Both the position numbers and the translations under genes were made by a program. Under the pieces are notes generated by a model. That model worked only from the letters and a program-made list of their open reading frames with translations. It was not told the origin of the DNA and did no database searches. 64,000 bases of DNA from Caballeronia jiangsuensis (lineage in GTDB: Bacteria; Pseudomonadota; Gammaproteobacteria; Burkholderiales; Burkholderiaceae). Where the stretch lies: contig JFHF01000003.1 of assembly GCA_000648925.1 (NCBI GenBank), forward strand, positions 124,001-188,000, written 5' to 3'. Positions 1 through 8,353 of this stretch are shown here, piece by piece; the first letter of the stretch is position 1, and each line of letters begins with the position of its first letter.

Positions 1-563
1 GCATGTCGGATGTCGATAATCCGCTCACCGGCGATCACGGCGCGACCGCGATCTTCGGTCCGCAAAAAGGCGTGACGCCCGAACAAGTGGCGACGATCGA
101 CGCCGCCCTCGTCCATTTCGCCGATCTCCTCGAACCCGCGATGGGCGTCGCGAAGCGCAACGAACCCGGCGCGGGCGCGGCCGGTGGACTCGGCTTCGCG
201 CTGCACATGCTCGGCGCGCGCTTCGAGACGGGCGCGGAAGTGGTCGCCCGCGAAATCGGCCTCGATGCCGCGCTCGAAGGCGCGAACTGGCTGATCACGG
301 GCGAAGGCCGTTCGGATGTCCAGACGCTGCACGGCAAGGCGCCCTTCATCGCCTGCAAGCACGCACGCGATTCGGGCGTGCCCGCGTCGCTGCTGTCGGG
401 CGCGGTCGATTCGGCTGCGCTGCCGCGGCTCTCCGAATTCTTCAGCGGCTGCTTCTCGCCCGCGCCGGGCCCGATCACGCTCGAAACGGCGATCCGCGAC
501 GCCGCGCGTCTCCTCGCTAACGAAGCCGAGCAACTCACGCGGCTCAGGTTCGGTTCGATCTGA
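1..563 (+). CDS. Glycerate kinase, C-terminal part (cut by window edge)
   Basis: This is the last 186 or so residues of a type I glycerate kinase (GckA/GarK/GlxK family, about 380 residues when whole), which phosphorylates D-glycerate in the cytoplasm. The segments NPLTGDHGA, IFGPQKG, GAGAAGGLG and ITGEGRSD, followed by TLHGKAP, are the conserved C-terminal blocks of the family. The frame is open at the left edge, so the true start lies outside the window; the ATG at base 3 is probably internal. It would supply the last step after gcl-hyi-glxR, which lie 50 kb away. The stop at 561-563 is 13 bases from the end of the convergent PepSY gene. Family assignment is firm; whether the product is 2- or 3-phosphoglycerate is not settled by sequence. 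Confidence 0.88.
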   Translation, partial: MSDVDNPLTGDHGATAIFGPQKGVTPEQVATIDAALVHFADLLEPAMGVAKRNEPGAGAAGGLGFALHMLGARFETGAEVVAREIGLDAALEGANWLITGEGRSDVQTLHGKAPFIACKHARDSGVPASLLSGAVDSAALPRLSEFFSGCFSPAPGPITLETAIRDAARLLANEAEQLTRLRFGSI

Positions 564-576
564 GCGTCGGGAACCG

Positions 577-1989
577 CTAGACGACCGCGCCCTTTGCGCC
601 GAAGGCGAGCCGGTCGAGGCACCAGACGGCGAGCATCGTCGCACCCATCAGCGGGAAAACCACGCCCAGCAAGGTCAGGCCGCCGCGCCACGCGCGCATC
701 GGCGGTCGCTTGACGGGACGCGCCGGCGCGCCGAGCTCACGCGCAGGCCGGCGCTTCCACCACATGATGAAGCCCGTCATGGCAAGCGTCGCGAGCCCGA
801 GCGAGATCGCGGAGCAGACGATCTGGTTCGCGAGCCCGAAGTAGCGCCCCATGTGCAGCGACGTGCCATACGAAATCCATTGCGCGACGCGTCCGTAGCT
901 CGCGTAATCGATATCGGACAGCACGCGGCCGCTGTACTGATCGATGTGAAGCGTGCGTTCGGCGCGCGGATCGGCCGGAAAATACGAAACCGTGTAGACG
1001 CCCGTCGGCTTGTCGGGCAGCGCGATGCCGTAGTCGTCCTCGATTCCATTTTTCGCGGCGAGCGCGACCACGTCGTCGATCGACACGCGCGCGGTCGGCG
1101 AAGCAGCGTCGGCGCTGTCGGGCACGGTCGTCGCGCCGACGGCCCACGGCGTCTGATGCAGCGGGAGGTCGTCCATCTTCATGCCGTGCATCGCGTGCTC
1201 ATCCGTGTTCTTCGATGCAGCGCCGGGCGCGGCCGAATGGACATGCGCTTCGCCCCACGCGCCCTTCGGATAGCCGAGCGACGCCGATGTCGCGAGCGCC
1301 TTGAACTCCTTGCCCCACGATCCCGACCACGGCAGCCCCGAGAGCACGAAGAACAGCGCGCCGATGGCGAGCCAGATGCCGCCCACCGCATGGAGATCGC
1401 GCCACCACGCGCGCCCTTGCAGCGACAGGCGCGGCAGCCACACGCCGCCCTGTCGCGCGTTCGACCGGCTCGGCCACCACAGCGCGATGCCCGTGCCGAT
1501 CATCACGAGAGTCCAGCAGCCGGCCAGTTCCATCACGAGTTCGCCGGTCTTGCCGAGCATCAGCCCGCGATGCAGATTGCGCACCTGCTTCATCAACCGA
1601 TCTTCGACGGACAGCGTGCCGAGCACTGCGCCGTCATAGGGATTCACATACACGCTTTCGCTCTCGCCCGAAGGCCGGCGAAAGACGAACTCGGCGCTGC
1701 GCGTGCGATCGGTTTCGATTTGCGCGAGCGTCGGCACGGCGCCGCGCGGCTCGCTTGCGGCGGCCTTCGCGAGCAGGACATCGCGGGAAAGCTGCGGGCC
1801 GTGCGTATCCGCGACGACCATCCGGTCGCGATACAGAAGCGGCTCGATCTGCGGCTGGAAGCAATAGATCGTGCCGGTGATCGCGAGCACGATGACGAGC
1901 GGCATCACGAAGAGCGCCGCATAGAAATGCCAGCGCCAGAGCGTGCGACGGTGCGCCGCGACCTCCGCGTTCAGGTTGGGTGCAAGCAT
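577..1989 (-). CDS. PepSY-associated transmembrane protein, possibly metal-linked
   Basis: A 470-residue inner-membrane protein of the PepSY_TM family. Transmembrane segments are visible near residues 22-42, 152-172, 202-219, 392-412 and 435-455, with a large periplasmic part between. The pattern fits the siderophore- or metal-reductase-like PepSY proteins often found beside TonB receptors. An insertion at about residues 249-279 is rich in His and Met (HVH, DEHAMHGMKMDD, LHQ), which suggests copper or another soft metal. The DUF2946 gene lies immediately upstream on the same strand with 128 bases between, so the two are probably co-transcribed. Family membership is clear; the metal specificity is inference from composition and neighbour only. 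Confidence 0.82.
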   Translation of the reverse strand: MLAPNLNAEVAAHRRTLWRWHFYAALFVMPLVIVLAITGTIYCFQPQIEPLLYRDRMVVADTHGPQLSRDVLLAKAAASEPRGAVPTLAQIETDRTRSAEFVFRRPSGESESVYVNPYDGAVLGTLSVEDRLMKQVRNLHRGLMLGKTGELVMELAGCWTLVMIGTGIALWWPSRSNARQGGVWLPRLSLQGRAWWRDLHAVGGIWLAIGALFFVLSGLPWSGSWGKEFKALATSASLGYPKGAWGEAHVHSAAPGAASKNTDEHAMHGMKMDDLPLHQTPWAVGATTVPDSADAASPTARVSIDDVVALAAKNGIEDDYGIALPDKPTGVYTVSYFPADPRAERTLHIDQYSGRVLSDIDYASYGRVAQWISYGTSLHMGRYFGLANQIVCSAISLGLATLAMTGFIMWWKRRPARELGAPARPVKRPPMRAWRGGLTLLGVVFPLMGATMLAVWCLDRLAFGAKGAVV

Positions 1990-2117
1990 GGCGATTCTCG
2001 TTGAATGTTTGTGTTCTCAGACTGGGCGTGCGCGCTGCATGCGGACTGGACACGCGATGCCAGCGCGAACGCCGACGCCCTCGCTGGATGAGCGAGACGG
2101 CCGGACGAAGGACGATG

Positions 2118-2489
2118 TCAGGAAAGAACGGGAGGCGCGCGCGGGCTCGCGGCGTTGAAGGATTTCGAAGCGACAGGGTCGGCGCTTGCGAATGTCGGGG
2201 CGCGCACGACGCGCTCGATCGATGCGACATCATGCGCGGCGCTCGTGCCGATGGGCAGATCGTGCGCGAGCAGTCCACAGTACGAGCAGGCGTCGAAATG
2301 ATTCGCGGCGTCGTGATGACCCGCGTGCGCATCCGCGCCGTTTGCATCGACCGTGCAGAGGATCGCTTGCGGATCGGTCGTGGCGGCGCGCGCAGCGAGC
2401 GTCTGACTGATGACCGGCGCGACGATCGCGAGCCACATGGCGGCGATGCCGAGCCATGCGACGAAGCGATTGCGCGCGTTGCGAGTCAT
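2118..2489 (-). CDS. DUF2946 family small exported protein
   Basis: A 123-residue protein starting at the ATG on 2487-2489 (MTRNARNRFVAW). A longer reading to 2705 exists but the extra part is Arg/Cys-rich with no family resemblance. A hydrophobic stretch at residues 9-25 looks like a signal peptide or anchor. The middle carries ADAHAGHHDAANHFDACSYC, a His cluster followed by a Cys-x2-Cys pair, typical of DUF2946, whose members are often found with copper or heme-iron genes. It precedes the PepSY gene on the same strand. A periplasmic metal-binding role is inferred, not shown. Confidence 0.72.
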   Translation of the reverse strand: MTRNARNRFVAWLGIAAMWLAIVAPVISQTLAARAATTDPQAILCTVDANGADAHAGHHDAANHFDACSYCGLLAHDLPIGTSAAHDVASIERVVRAPTFASADPVASKSFNAASPRAPPVLS

Positions 2490-2761
2490 GAGAGGAAGCC
2501 GGGTGTCGAGACGAATGAATGAACCGGATTGTAGGCAGCCGCTCGCGAAGCGGCAATCCTGGAGCGTGTATGTCCGGGATCGGCGCTCATGCGCGCGCGT
2601 TGCAAGCCGATTCACCGAGCGAAAAGCATCGACGCATTTTCGCAGACATCGACGGACGGATCGGTTAGAATTTCGGGCTTGGCACAGTGGACCGGTGCCG
2701 GACACGGCGGCATCGCCGGGCGCGAATCGTCACCGAATCAGCCCAGAGCGCCTGCCGTGCT

Positions 2762-2848
2762 GCGAGGATGGCGAAATTGGTAGACGCACCAGGTTTAGGT
2801 CCTGACGCCCGCAAGGGTGTGGGGGTTCGAGTCCCCCTCCTCGCACCA
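2762..2848 (+). tRNA. tRNA-Leu, anticodon UAG
   Basis: An 87-nt class II tRNA. The acceptor stem GCGAGGA pairs with TCCTCGC, followed by A and an encoded CCA (2846-2848). The anticodon loop TTTAGGT gives UAG, decoding CUN leucine codons. There is a long variable arm and a standard T-arm with GGTTCGAGTCC. One C-A mismatch sits at the base of the anticodon stem. No other tRNA is adjacent. Confidence 0.97.
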
Positions 2849-2888
2849 CAACGAAACCCCTTTCATCGGCAAAGGGGTTTTTCGTTTT
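2849..2888 (+). terminator. Intrinsic terminator after tRNA-Leu
   Basis: The arm AACGAAACCCCTTT pairs with AAAGGGGTTTTTCGTT across a short loop and ends in a T run. It begins directly after the CCA end of the tRNA. Confidence 0.85.
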
Positions 2889-3074
2889 CCGGCTCTGCTT
2901 TCGCCGGTCAGATGCCGATGTCGCCCAGTTCGATCATCATCGCCTCGCCTTTCGCCTTTCGCCTTTCGCCTGCGAGCGCCCCGCCGGATAAAATGAGCGT
3001 CGGTCCGCCGCGTGGCGAAACCGCAAGACGACACCCCACGACGCCTCCCCTTCGAACTCCCATAAGCCCCGTTC

Positions 3075-3896
3075 GTGAATTTCGACGACTATTGCCAGCA
3101 AAAGGCCGCCCCCGAAGGCTCCGGCACGTACTACGCGCTGCGCCGCGCGCCGGCCGCGAGCCAGCCGCTTCTGACCGCGCTCTTCGCGCTCTATCGCGAA
3201 CTCGAAGAGACCGTGAAGGAAACCAGCGATCCGACCATCGGCCGCACGAAGCACGCGTGGTGGCAGAGCGAGCTTGGCCGGCTCGATGGCGGCGAGCCGA
3301 CGCACCCGGTCACCAAGGCATTGCAGGCGCATGAAGGCGATGCGGCATGGCGCGCGTCGCTCACCACGGTCGTCGATGGTTTCGGCATGGATCTGGATCA
3401 GGCGCGCTATCTCGACTGGCCCGGTCTCAAACGGTATCTCGATCAGACGGGCGGCGCGTTCGCGACGGCGCTTGCGCGGGCCACCGCGCGCGATCCGGGC
3501 CAGGCCGCCGCGTGGGCTGCTCCGCTGGGTTCGGCGTTGCTGCTCGCGGAGCGTGTTCAGGAGATCGGCGGCGATGCACGCAATGGCCGCATCTATATTC
3601 CCATCGACGAGTTGCAGCGCTTCAACGTGACCGCCGCCGATGTCATCAATCGAAAGTACAGCGATGCCTTCACGGATCTCATGCGCTTTCAGATCGGACG
3701 CGCCCGGCAAGCGCTCGACGATGCGCTTGCCGCCATCCCAGCCTCGGAACGCGCGACGCAGCGCGTGCTGCGCGCGCAGGCCGCGCTGTCGCTCGCGCTC
3801 TTCGACGAGATCGAACGCGAAAACTTTCAGGTGCTGCATCAACGCATCGCGCTCACGCCGATCCGCAAGTTGTGGATCACATGGCGCACGCGTTAG
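3075..3896 (+). CDS. Squalene/phytoene synthase family protein with degraded active site
   Basis: A 273-residue protein with the all-alpha trans-isoprenyl diphosphate synthase fold (HpnC/HpnD/phytoene synthase relatives). It starts at GTG 3075. The fold landmarks are present, including ALYRELEETVKE and a second region reading VQEIGGDARNGRIYIP. True enzymes have Asp-rich motifs at these places (DDxxD-like and LRDVGEDARRGR); here the first reads EETVK and in the second the leading Asp is Glu and the GED reads GGD. This resembles the non-catalytic branch that includes the complex I assembly factor NDUFAF6. No other hopanoid genes are nearby. I would not call it presqualene diphosphate synthase without a test. 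Its stop overlaps the convergent DUF1501 gene by 4 bases. Confidence 0.8.
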   Translation: MNFDDYCQQKAAPEGSGTYYALRRAPAASQPLLTALFALYRELEETVKETSDPTIGRTKHAWWQSELGRLDGGEPTHPVTKALQAHEGDAAWRASLTTVVDGFGMDLDQARYLDWPGLKRYLDQTGGAFATALARATARDPGQAAAWAAPLGSALLLAERVQEIGGDARNGRIYIPIDELQRFNVTAADVINRKYSDAFTDLMRFQIGRARQALDDALAAIPASERATQRVLRAQAALSLALFDEIERENFQVLHQRIALTPIRKLWITWRTR

Positions 3897-4807
3897 ACGC
3901 GAAGAATCGGTAGCGGCTCGAAACGCGCGCCGAGGATCGACGCGGAATCGCTCTGCCAGCATGCGTCGAGGACCGTCGCATACAGGCGTCTGAAGTCGAT
4001 GCCGACGGGCAAGCCACCGTCCGTATCGAGCCGATCGAGTCGCGGCGGCGTGCCGAACAGTCCGCCGCGCACGCGTCCCCCCATCATGAAATGCGCCGAA
4101 GCCGCGCCGTGCTCCGTGCCGCCCGCGGCATTTTCACGCGCGGCGCGCCCGAACTCCGAACGCGTCATCACGAGCGTGCGGCTCCACGCGCCGCACGCGA
4201 TCGACGACGCGCGCAGCGACGCGAGTCCTTCAGCCAGTTGTGCAAGACACGCCGCATGCCGGCGCGCCTGATTCTCGTGCGTATCGAAGCCATGCAGCGC
4301 GAGGCGGATCACGCTTGTCTCATGCGGCGAGGCGCGCGCGATGGCATCGCTCGCGGCCTTGAACGTCTTCACCTCGGTCACGACATTCACGCGATCGAGC
4401 CAGCCATCGGCACGATATTCATCGACATGCGATGCGGTATCCCAGATCTGGCGCGAGCGGTAATGCGACCGGTTGGGCGCGTCGTAACCGACGCCCTGCA
4501 CGATCGCGAAATCGTTCGCGCGCCACGCGCTCATCAACGGCGACAGCGACGGATGCAAGGCCGTGCGTTCATCGAGCGTCAATGCCCGGTCTTTCGATAT
4601 GGCGAGATTCGGCCTCAACGCGCGATAGCGAGGATCGGCGACAGGAATGACGGTGTTCAGCCCATCGTTGCCGCCGTCGAGATCGACGAGCACGAGCGAG
4701 TGAATGGCGGACGAAGCATTGGAATGTGCGATGGCGCACGCTTCTCTCAAGCTGCCCGCGCATCCTGCGAACGCGCCGGCAATCGAGAGGAATTGACGTC
4801 GGTTCAT
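3893..4807 (-). CDS. DUF1501 family exported protein, short form
   Basis: A 304-residue member of DUF1501, a family related in fold to sulfatases and alkaline phosphatases. It begins MNRRQFL followed by a hydrophobic stretch, a likely Tat or Sec signal. Conserved family blocks are visible: DLDGGNDGLNTVIP, NRSHYRSRQIWD, GFDTHENQ and RTLVMTRSEFGRAAREN. Most relatives have about 390-430 residues. Here DGWLDR runs straight into the late part of the domain, as if about 90-100 central residues had been lost in frame. The downstream blocks are intact, so it may still fold. The substrate is unknown. The small secreted protein gene 4823-5212 lies just upstream on the same strand. Confidence 0.78.
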   Translation of the reverse strand: MNRRQFLSIAGAFAGCAGSLREACAIAHSNASSAIHSLVLVDLDGGNDGLNTVIPVADPRYRALRPNLAISKDRALTLDERTALHPSLSPLMSAWRANDFAIVQGVGYDAPNRSHYRSRQIWDTASHVDEYRADGWLDRVNVVTEVKTFKAASDAIARASPHETSVIRLALHGFDTHENQARRHAACLAQLAEGLASLRASSIACGAWSRTLVMTRSEFGRAARENAAGGTEHGAASAHFMMGGRVRGGLFGTPPRLDRLDTDGGLPVGIDFRRLYATVLDACWQSDSASILGARFEPLPILRV

Positions 4808-4822
4808 CGCGGGTCGCGCCGC

Positions 4823-5212
4823 TTACCGCTTGTACAGATCGCGCACCGCTTCTTCGATGTGCTGCCGCAGGAGACGACGCTCGTCGGCGGTCATCACTGT
4901 GTGGCGCGGCGGGCGCGCGGGCGGTGTCTGATCGACCTGCTGGATGGGTTGCATCGCAAGCCCTTTCGGGTCGCGATCCTGGCTCGAAGGAGTCGAGCCT
5001 TTAGTCACGCCATTCACGCTACCCGTGCGCTGCTGCGCGCGAATCATGCGGCCGTCGAAGCGATTAGGCGAAGTGGAGATGCCGCGATCGAAGCCTGTGG
5101 ACTGCGCATAGGCGTGGGGTGTGCTCAGTACTGCGTAGAGCGCACTGGCAAGAAGTGTCTTTCTGAAGATGCGCTCGGAGCGCACAGGTCCGCGCTGCCG
5201 CGCTCCCTTCAT
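4823..5212 (-). CDS. Small hypothetical secreted protein
   Basis: A 129-residue protein not recognised as a named family. The start chosen is the ATG at 5210-5212, preceded by GAAGGGAAC as a ribosome site; a start 17 codons further up lacks one. Residues 15-37 form a basic then hydrophobic signal peptide ending near HAYAQS. The mature part is Gln/Pro/Arg-rich and low in structure, ending in a short helix (TADERRLLRQHIEEAVRDLYKR, seen as one amphipathic helix). It lies 15 bases ahead of the DUF1501 gene on the same strand, so the two may form an operon. Function unknown. Confidence 0.6.
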   Translation of the reverse strand: MKGARQRGPVRSERIFRKTLLASALYAVLSTPHAYAQSTGFDRGISTSPNRFDGRMIRAQQRTGSVNGVTKGSTPSSQDRDPKGLAMQPIQQVDQTPPARPPRHTVMTADERRLLRQHIEEAVRDLYKR

Positions 5213-5385
5213 GTTGTTCCCTTCGTTGCTCGACAACCGGACAGCCTCATTCTTTTCGCGCACGTCTCACAAGGGCTTGGTCGGGCCGCATGACGCGCTG
5301 GTCTAATGGAGTATCTACCGAATGGCGGGCTTAGGTAAAGGAGTGTACGCAGCAAACCCTGAGGCCGTGCCACAGCCCCCGTAAA

Positions 5386-5420
5386 TTTTGTAACCAACTG
5401 TTACACTCGCTTTTGTTACA
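5386..5420 (+). promoter_or_regulatory. Cluster of GTWAC repeats upstream of ompR, possible OmpR sites
   Basis: Three copies of a GTAAC/GTTAC core, twice in the form TTTTGT(A/T)AC, occur at 5390, 5400 and 5415 in an AT-rich patch. OmpR sites in enteric bacteria contain similar GTWACA cores in direct repeats. Autoregulation is therefore possible, but spacing (10 and 15 bases) is not the classic 10-base phasing throughout. Confidence 0.35.
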
Positions 5421-5426
5421 AACTCG

Positions 5427-5442
5427 GCGTTTGATCAAACGC
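5427..5442. promoter_or_regulatory. 16-bp perfect palindrome ahead of ompR
   Basis: GCGTTTGATCAAACGC is its own reverse complement over all 16 bases and ends 14 bases before the ompR ATG. It could be a dimeric operator or a small RNA hairpin in the leader. No regulator is recognised for it. Confidence 0.4.
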
Positions 5443-5456
5443 GCTAAGATGCCTCC

Positions 5457-6182
5457 ATGGAAACCAAGAACCCTTCAAAAATTCTCGTCGTCGACGACGA
5501 TCCGCGCCTGCGCGATCTGCTGCGGCGTTATCTCGGTGAACAGGGCTTCAACGTGTACGTCGCTGAAAACGCGCCGTCGATGAACAAGCTCTGGGTGCGC
5601 GAGCGTTTCGATCTGCTCGTGCTCGATCTGATGCTTCCCGGCGAAGACGGGCTTTCCATCTGCCGGCGTCTGCGCGGCAGCAACGATCGCACGCCGATCA
5701 TCATGCTCACCGCGAAGGGCGAAGACGTCGATCGCATCGTCGGGCTCGAAATGGGCGCGGACGACTATCTGCCGAAGCCGTTCAATCCGCGCGAACTCGT
5801 CGCGCGCATTCACGCGGTGCTGCGTCGACAGACGCCGTCCGAATTGCCGGGCGCGCCGTCCGAAACCACCGAAGTGTTCGAATTCGGCGAGTTCGCGCTG
5901 AACCTCGCGACGCGCACGCTCACGAAGAACGGCCAGGAAATTCCGCTCACCACCGGCGAGTTTTCGGTGCTGAAGGTGTTCGCGCGTCATCCGCGTCAGC
6001 CGCTCTCGCGCGAGAAGCTGATGGAACTCGCGCGCGGACGTGAATACGAAGTGTTCGATCGAAGCCTCGACGTGCAGATTTCGCGTCTGCGCAAGCTGAT
6101 CGAGCCGGACCCCAGCAGCCCGCGTTTCATTCAGACCGTGTGGGGCCTCGGCTACGTCTTCATTCCCGACGGCGCAGCCTGA
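5457..6182 (+). CDS. ompR: Osmolarity response regulator OmpR
   Basis: A 241-residue OmpR/PhoB-type regulator. The receiver domain (residues 7-120) has the acidic pocket D13-D14, the phospho-acceptor D57 in LLVLDLMLPG, T85 and K107 in LPKPFNP. The winged-helix DNA-binding domain follows at about 145-238, ending in FIQTVWGLGYVFIPDG. Similarity across both domains and the following envZ gene support OmpR rather than another family member. It is the first gene of a two-gene unit with envZ, 62 bases apart. Its upstream region holds GTWAC repeats and a 16-bp palindrome, suggesting autogenous or cross control. Confidence 0.93.
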   Translation: METKNPSKILVVDDDPRLRDLLRRYLGEQGFNVYVAENAPSMNKLWVRERFDLLVLDLMLPGEDGLSICRRLRGSNDRTPIIMLTAKGEDVDRIVGLEMGADDYLPKPFNPRELVARIHAVLRRQTPSELPGAPSETTEVFEFGEFALNLATRTLTKNGQEIPLTTGEFSVLKVFARHPRQPLSREKLMELARGREYEVFDRSLDVQISRLRKLIEPDPSSPRFIQTVWGLGYVFIPDGAA

Positions 6183-6244
6183 TCGATATTTGAGCGAGTT
6201 TCGTCACGCTTTCTCCCCTTTACCGAGCTGAACCCGACAGACCC

Positions 6245-7609
6245 ATGCGCATCGACAGGCGGCTACTGGCGCTCGCGTTCGGCGGCCTGTTCTGGCGAAC
6301 CTTCGCGCTGATCGCGCTGCTCATCGCCGTCAGTCTGACGGCGTGGTTCCAGAGCTTTCGCGTGATCGAACGCGAACCGCGCGCGCAACGCGTGGCGCTT
6401 CAGCTCGTCGCCGTGGTCAAGCTCACGCGCACCGCCCTGCTCTATTCCGATCCCGATCTGCGCCGCGCGCTGCTTCAGGATCTGGAGAGCAACGAGGGCG
6501 TGCGCGTGTATCCGCGCGAGACCACCGACAAATACAAGCTGCAGCCGGACGAATCGCTCAACCGGCTGATCGAGCGCGACGTGCGCGGCCGGCTCGGCAA
6601 CGAGACGATCATCGCGCAATCGGTGAACGACATTCCGGGCGTCTGGATCAGCTTCAAGATCGACGACGACGACTACTGGGTCGCGCTCGATCGCGATCAG
6701 CTCGACACCGTCACCGGCCTGCAATGGGCCGGCTGGGGCGTGTTCGCGCTCGCGTTGTCGCTGTTCGGCGCGGCGTTCATCACCAGTCTCGTGAACCGGC
6801 CGTTCGCGCGCCTCGCGCTCGCGGCGCGCAAGGTCGGCTCCGGGCAGTCGCCGGAGCCTTTGCCCGAGCGCGGCATGGGCGTGGCGGCGGAAACCAACCG
6901 AAGCTTCAACCAGATGGTGCAGGACCTCGAACAGCTCGAAGCGGATCGCGCGCTGATGCTCGCGGGCATCTCGCACGATCTGCGCACGCCGCTCGCGCGC
7001 CTGCGTCTGGAAACGGAAATGAGCCCGTCGGACGAAGCGACCAAGCTCGCGATGATCGACGACATCGAGCAGATGGACATGATCATCGGCCGCTTCCTCG
7101 ATTATGCGCGGCCGATGCAGCGCATGCCCGAAGCGGTGGATCTCTCTATGATCGCAAGCGAGCTCGCCGCGCGCTTTCAGGCCGACGACGGCGTCGTGAT
7201 GCATACCGATCTCGCACAAGGCGCGGTGATCGAAGGCGATCCGACCGATGCGCGCCGCGTGGTCGGCAATCTGCTGGAAAACGCGCGCAAGTACGGACGC
7301 AGCGAACAGGACGACATCGCGCGCATCACGCTGCAGACGCGCGTCGCGCACGGCAAGGTCGAACTCTCCGTGATGGACGAAGGACGCGGCATTCCCGACG
7401 ATCAGGTCGCGCTCATCACGCGCCCGTTCTATCGCGTCGACACGGCGCGCACGCAGGCGAACGGCACGGGTCTCGGCATGGCCATCGTGCAGCGCCTCGT
7501 CACGCGTCAGCGCGGCACGCTGCGGCTGCGCAACCGCACGCCGCTTCCCGGCTTCGAAGTGACGATCGATTTTCCGCCCGTGAAAGGCGGCGCGCGCTTC
7601 GAAGGCTAG
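6245..7609 (+). CDS. envZ: Osmosensor histidine kinase EnvZ
   Basis: A 454-residue inner-membrane sensor kinase. Two transmembrane helices (about 16-36 and 160-182) flank a periplasmic sensor of about 120 residues. A HAMP linker follows, then the dimerisation domain with the phosphorylated H244 in AGISHDLRTPLARLR, then the ATPase domain with the N box (NLLENARKYG), G1 (DEGRGIP) and G2 (GTGLGMAIVQRL). It phosphorylates and dephosphorylates OmpR, encoded directly upstream. In enteric bacteria the pair controls porins with osmolarity; the targets in this organism are not shown by this window. Confidence 0.93.
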   Translation: MRIDRRLLALAFGGLFWRTFALIALLIAVSLTAWFQSFRVIEREPRAQRVALQLVAVVKLTRTALLYSDPDLRRALLQDLESNEGVRVYPRETTDKYKLQPDESLNRLIERDVRGRLGNETIIAQSVNDIPGVWISFKIDDDDYWVALDRDQLDTVTGLQWAGWGVFALALSLFGAAFITSLVNRPFARLALAARKVGSGQSPEPLPERGMGVAAETNRSFNQMVQDLEQLEADRALMLAGISHDLRTPLARLRLETEMSPSDEATKLAMIDDIEQMDMIIGRFLDYARPMQRMPEAVDLSMIASELAARFQADDGVVMHTDLAQGAVIEGDPTDARRVVGNLLENARKYGRSEQDDIARITLQTRVAHGKVELSVMDEGRGIPDDQVALITRPFYRVDTARTQANGTGLGMAIVQRLVTRQRGTLRLRNRTPLPGFEVTIDFPPVKGGARFEG

Positions 7610-7786
7610 ACGCCTGCATATCGGCCGAATCGGTAGCCAGAAACCACCGAGCCGATCATTTAATTAGAGTTAAGATGAACCGGGTTAACGCGCAGCACGC
7701 CTGGCACGAAAGTGTCACGCGTGCGTTATGGCGATCCAGTAATTTGGTCGAGCTTGTCCATTCAACGATTTCACAGGAGTTACTGC

Positions 7787-8335
7787 ATGAAGACCGTTGG
7801 CGATAAAGTCGAAGCATTTACCGTTACCGCTGCGAAACCGGGTTTCAACCATCACGAAGAAAACGGCCAGTCCGCTTTCGAGGAAATCACCGAGCAGTCG
7901 TTTCCGGGCAAGTGGAAGATCATTTACTTCTATCCGAAGGACTTCACGTTCGTGTGCCCGACGGAAATCGTCGAGTTCGCGAAGCTGGCGAAGGATTTCG
8001 AGGATCGCGACGCGGTTCTGCTCGGCGGCAGCGTCGATAACGAGTTCGTCAAGCTCGCATGGCGCCGCGAGCACAAGGACCTGAACAAGCTGAACCACTA
8101 CGCGTTCGGCGACGTGAAGGGCGAACTGATCGATCAACTCGGCGTGCGCGACAAGGAAGCCGGCGTGGCGCTGCGCGCGACCTTCATCGTCGATCCGGAC
8201 AACGTCATTCAGCACGTGTCCGTCAACAACCTGAACGTGGGCCGCAGCCCGGAAGAAGTCCTGCGTATTCTCGACGGCTTGCAAACGGACGAACTGTGCC
8301 CGTGCAACCGCGCTGTCGGCGGCTCGACGCTGTAA
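7787..8335 (+). CDS. ahpC: Alkyl hydroperoxide reductase peroxidase subunit AhpC
   Basis: A 182-residue two-cysteine peroxiredoxin that reduces hydrogen peroxide and organic peroxides. The peroxidatic Cys is C57 in FTFVCPTEI; the C-terminal CPC at 171-173 provides the resolving Cys. It starts at ATG 7787, 7 bases after AGGAG (7775-7779); an in-frame start further up at 7712 adds sequence unlike the family. The ahpD gene follows 86 bases later, with a hairpin terminator between. This is the AhpC type that works with AhpD rather than AhpF, so electrons are likely to come by way of AhpD. Confidence 0.95.
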   Translation: MKTVGDKVEAFTVTAAKPGFNHHEENGQSAFEEITEQSFPGKWKIIYFYPKDFTFVCPTEIVEFAKLAKDFEDRDAVLLGGSVDNEFVKLAWRREHKDLNKLNHYAFGDVKGELIDQLGVRDKEAGVALRATFIVDPDNVIQHVSVNNLNVGRSPEEVLRILDGLQTDELCPCNRAVGGSTL

Positions 8336-8353
8336 GCGTTTCCTGATGCCGCG

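Noticed and set aside
3893..3896. Possible frameshift where the synthase-like gene and the DUF1501 gene overlap
   Set aside because: They converge on opposite strands with proper stops; it is a simple four-base overlap of 3' ends.
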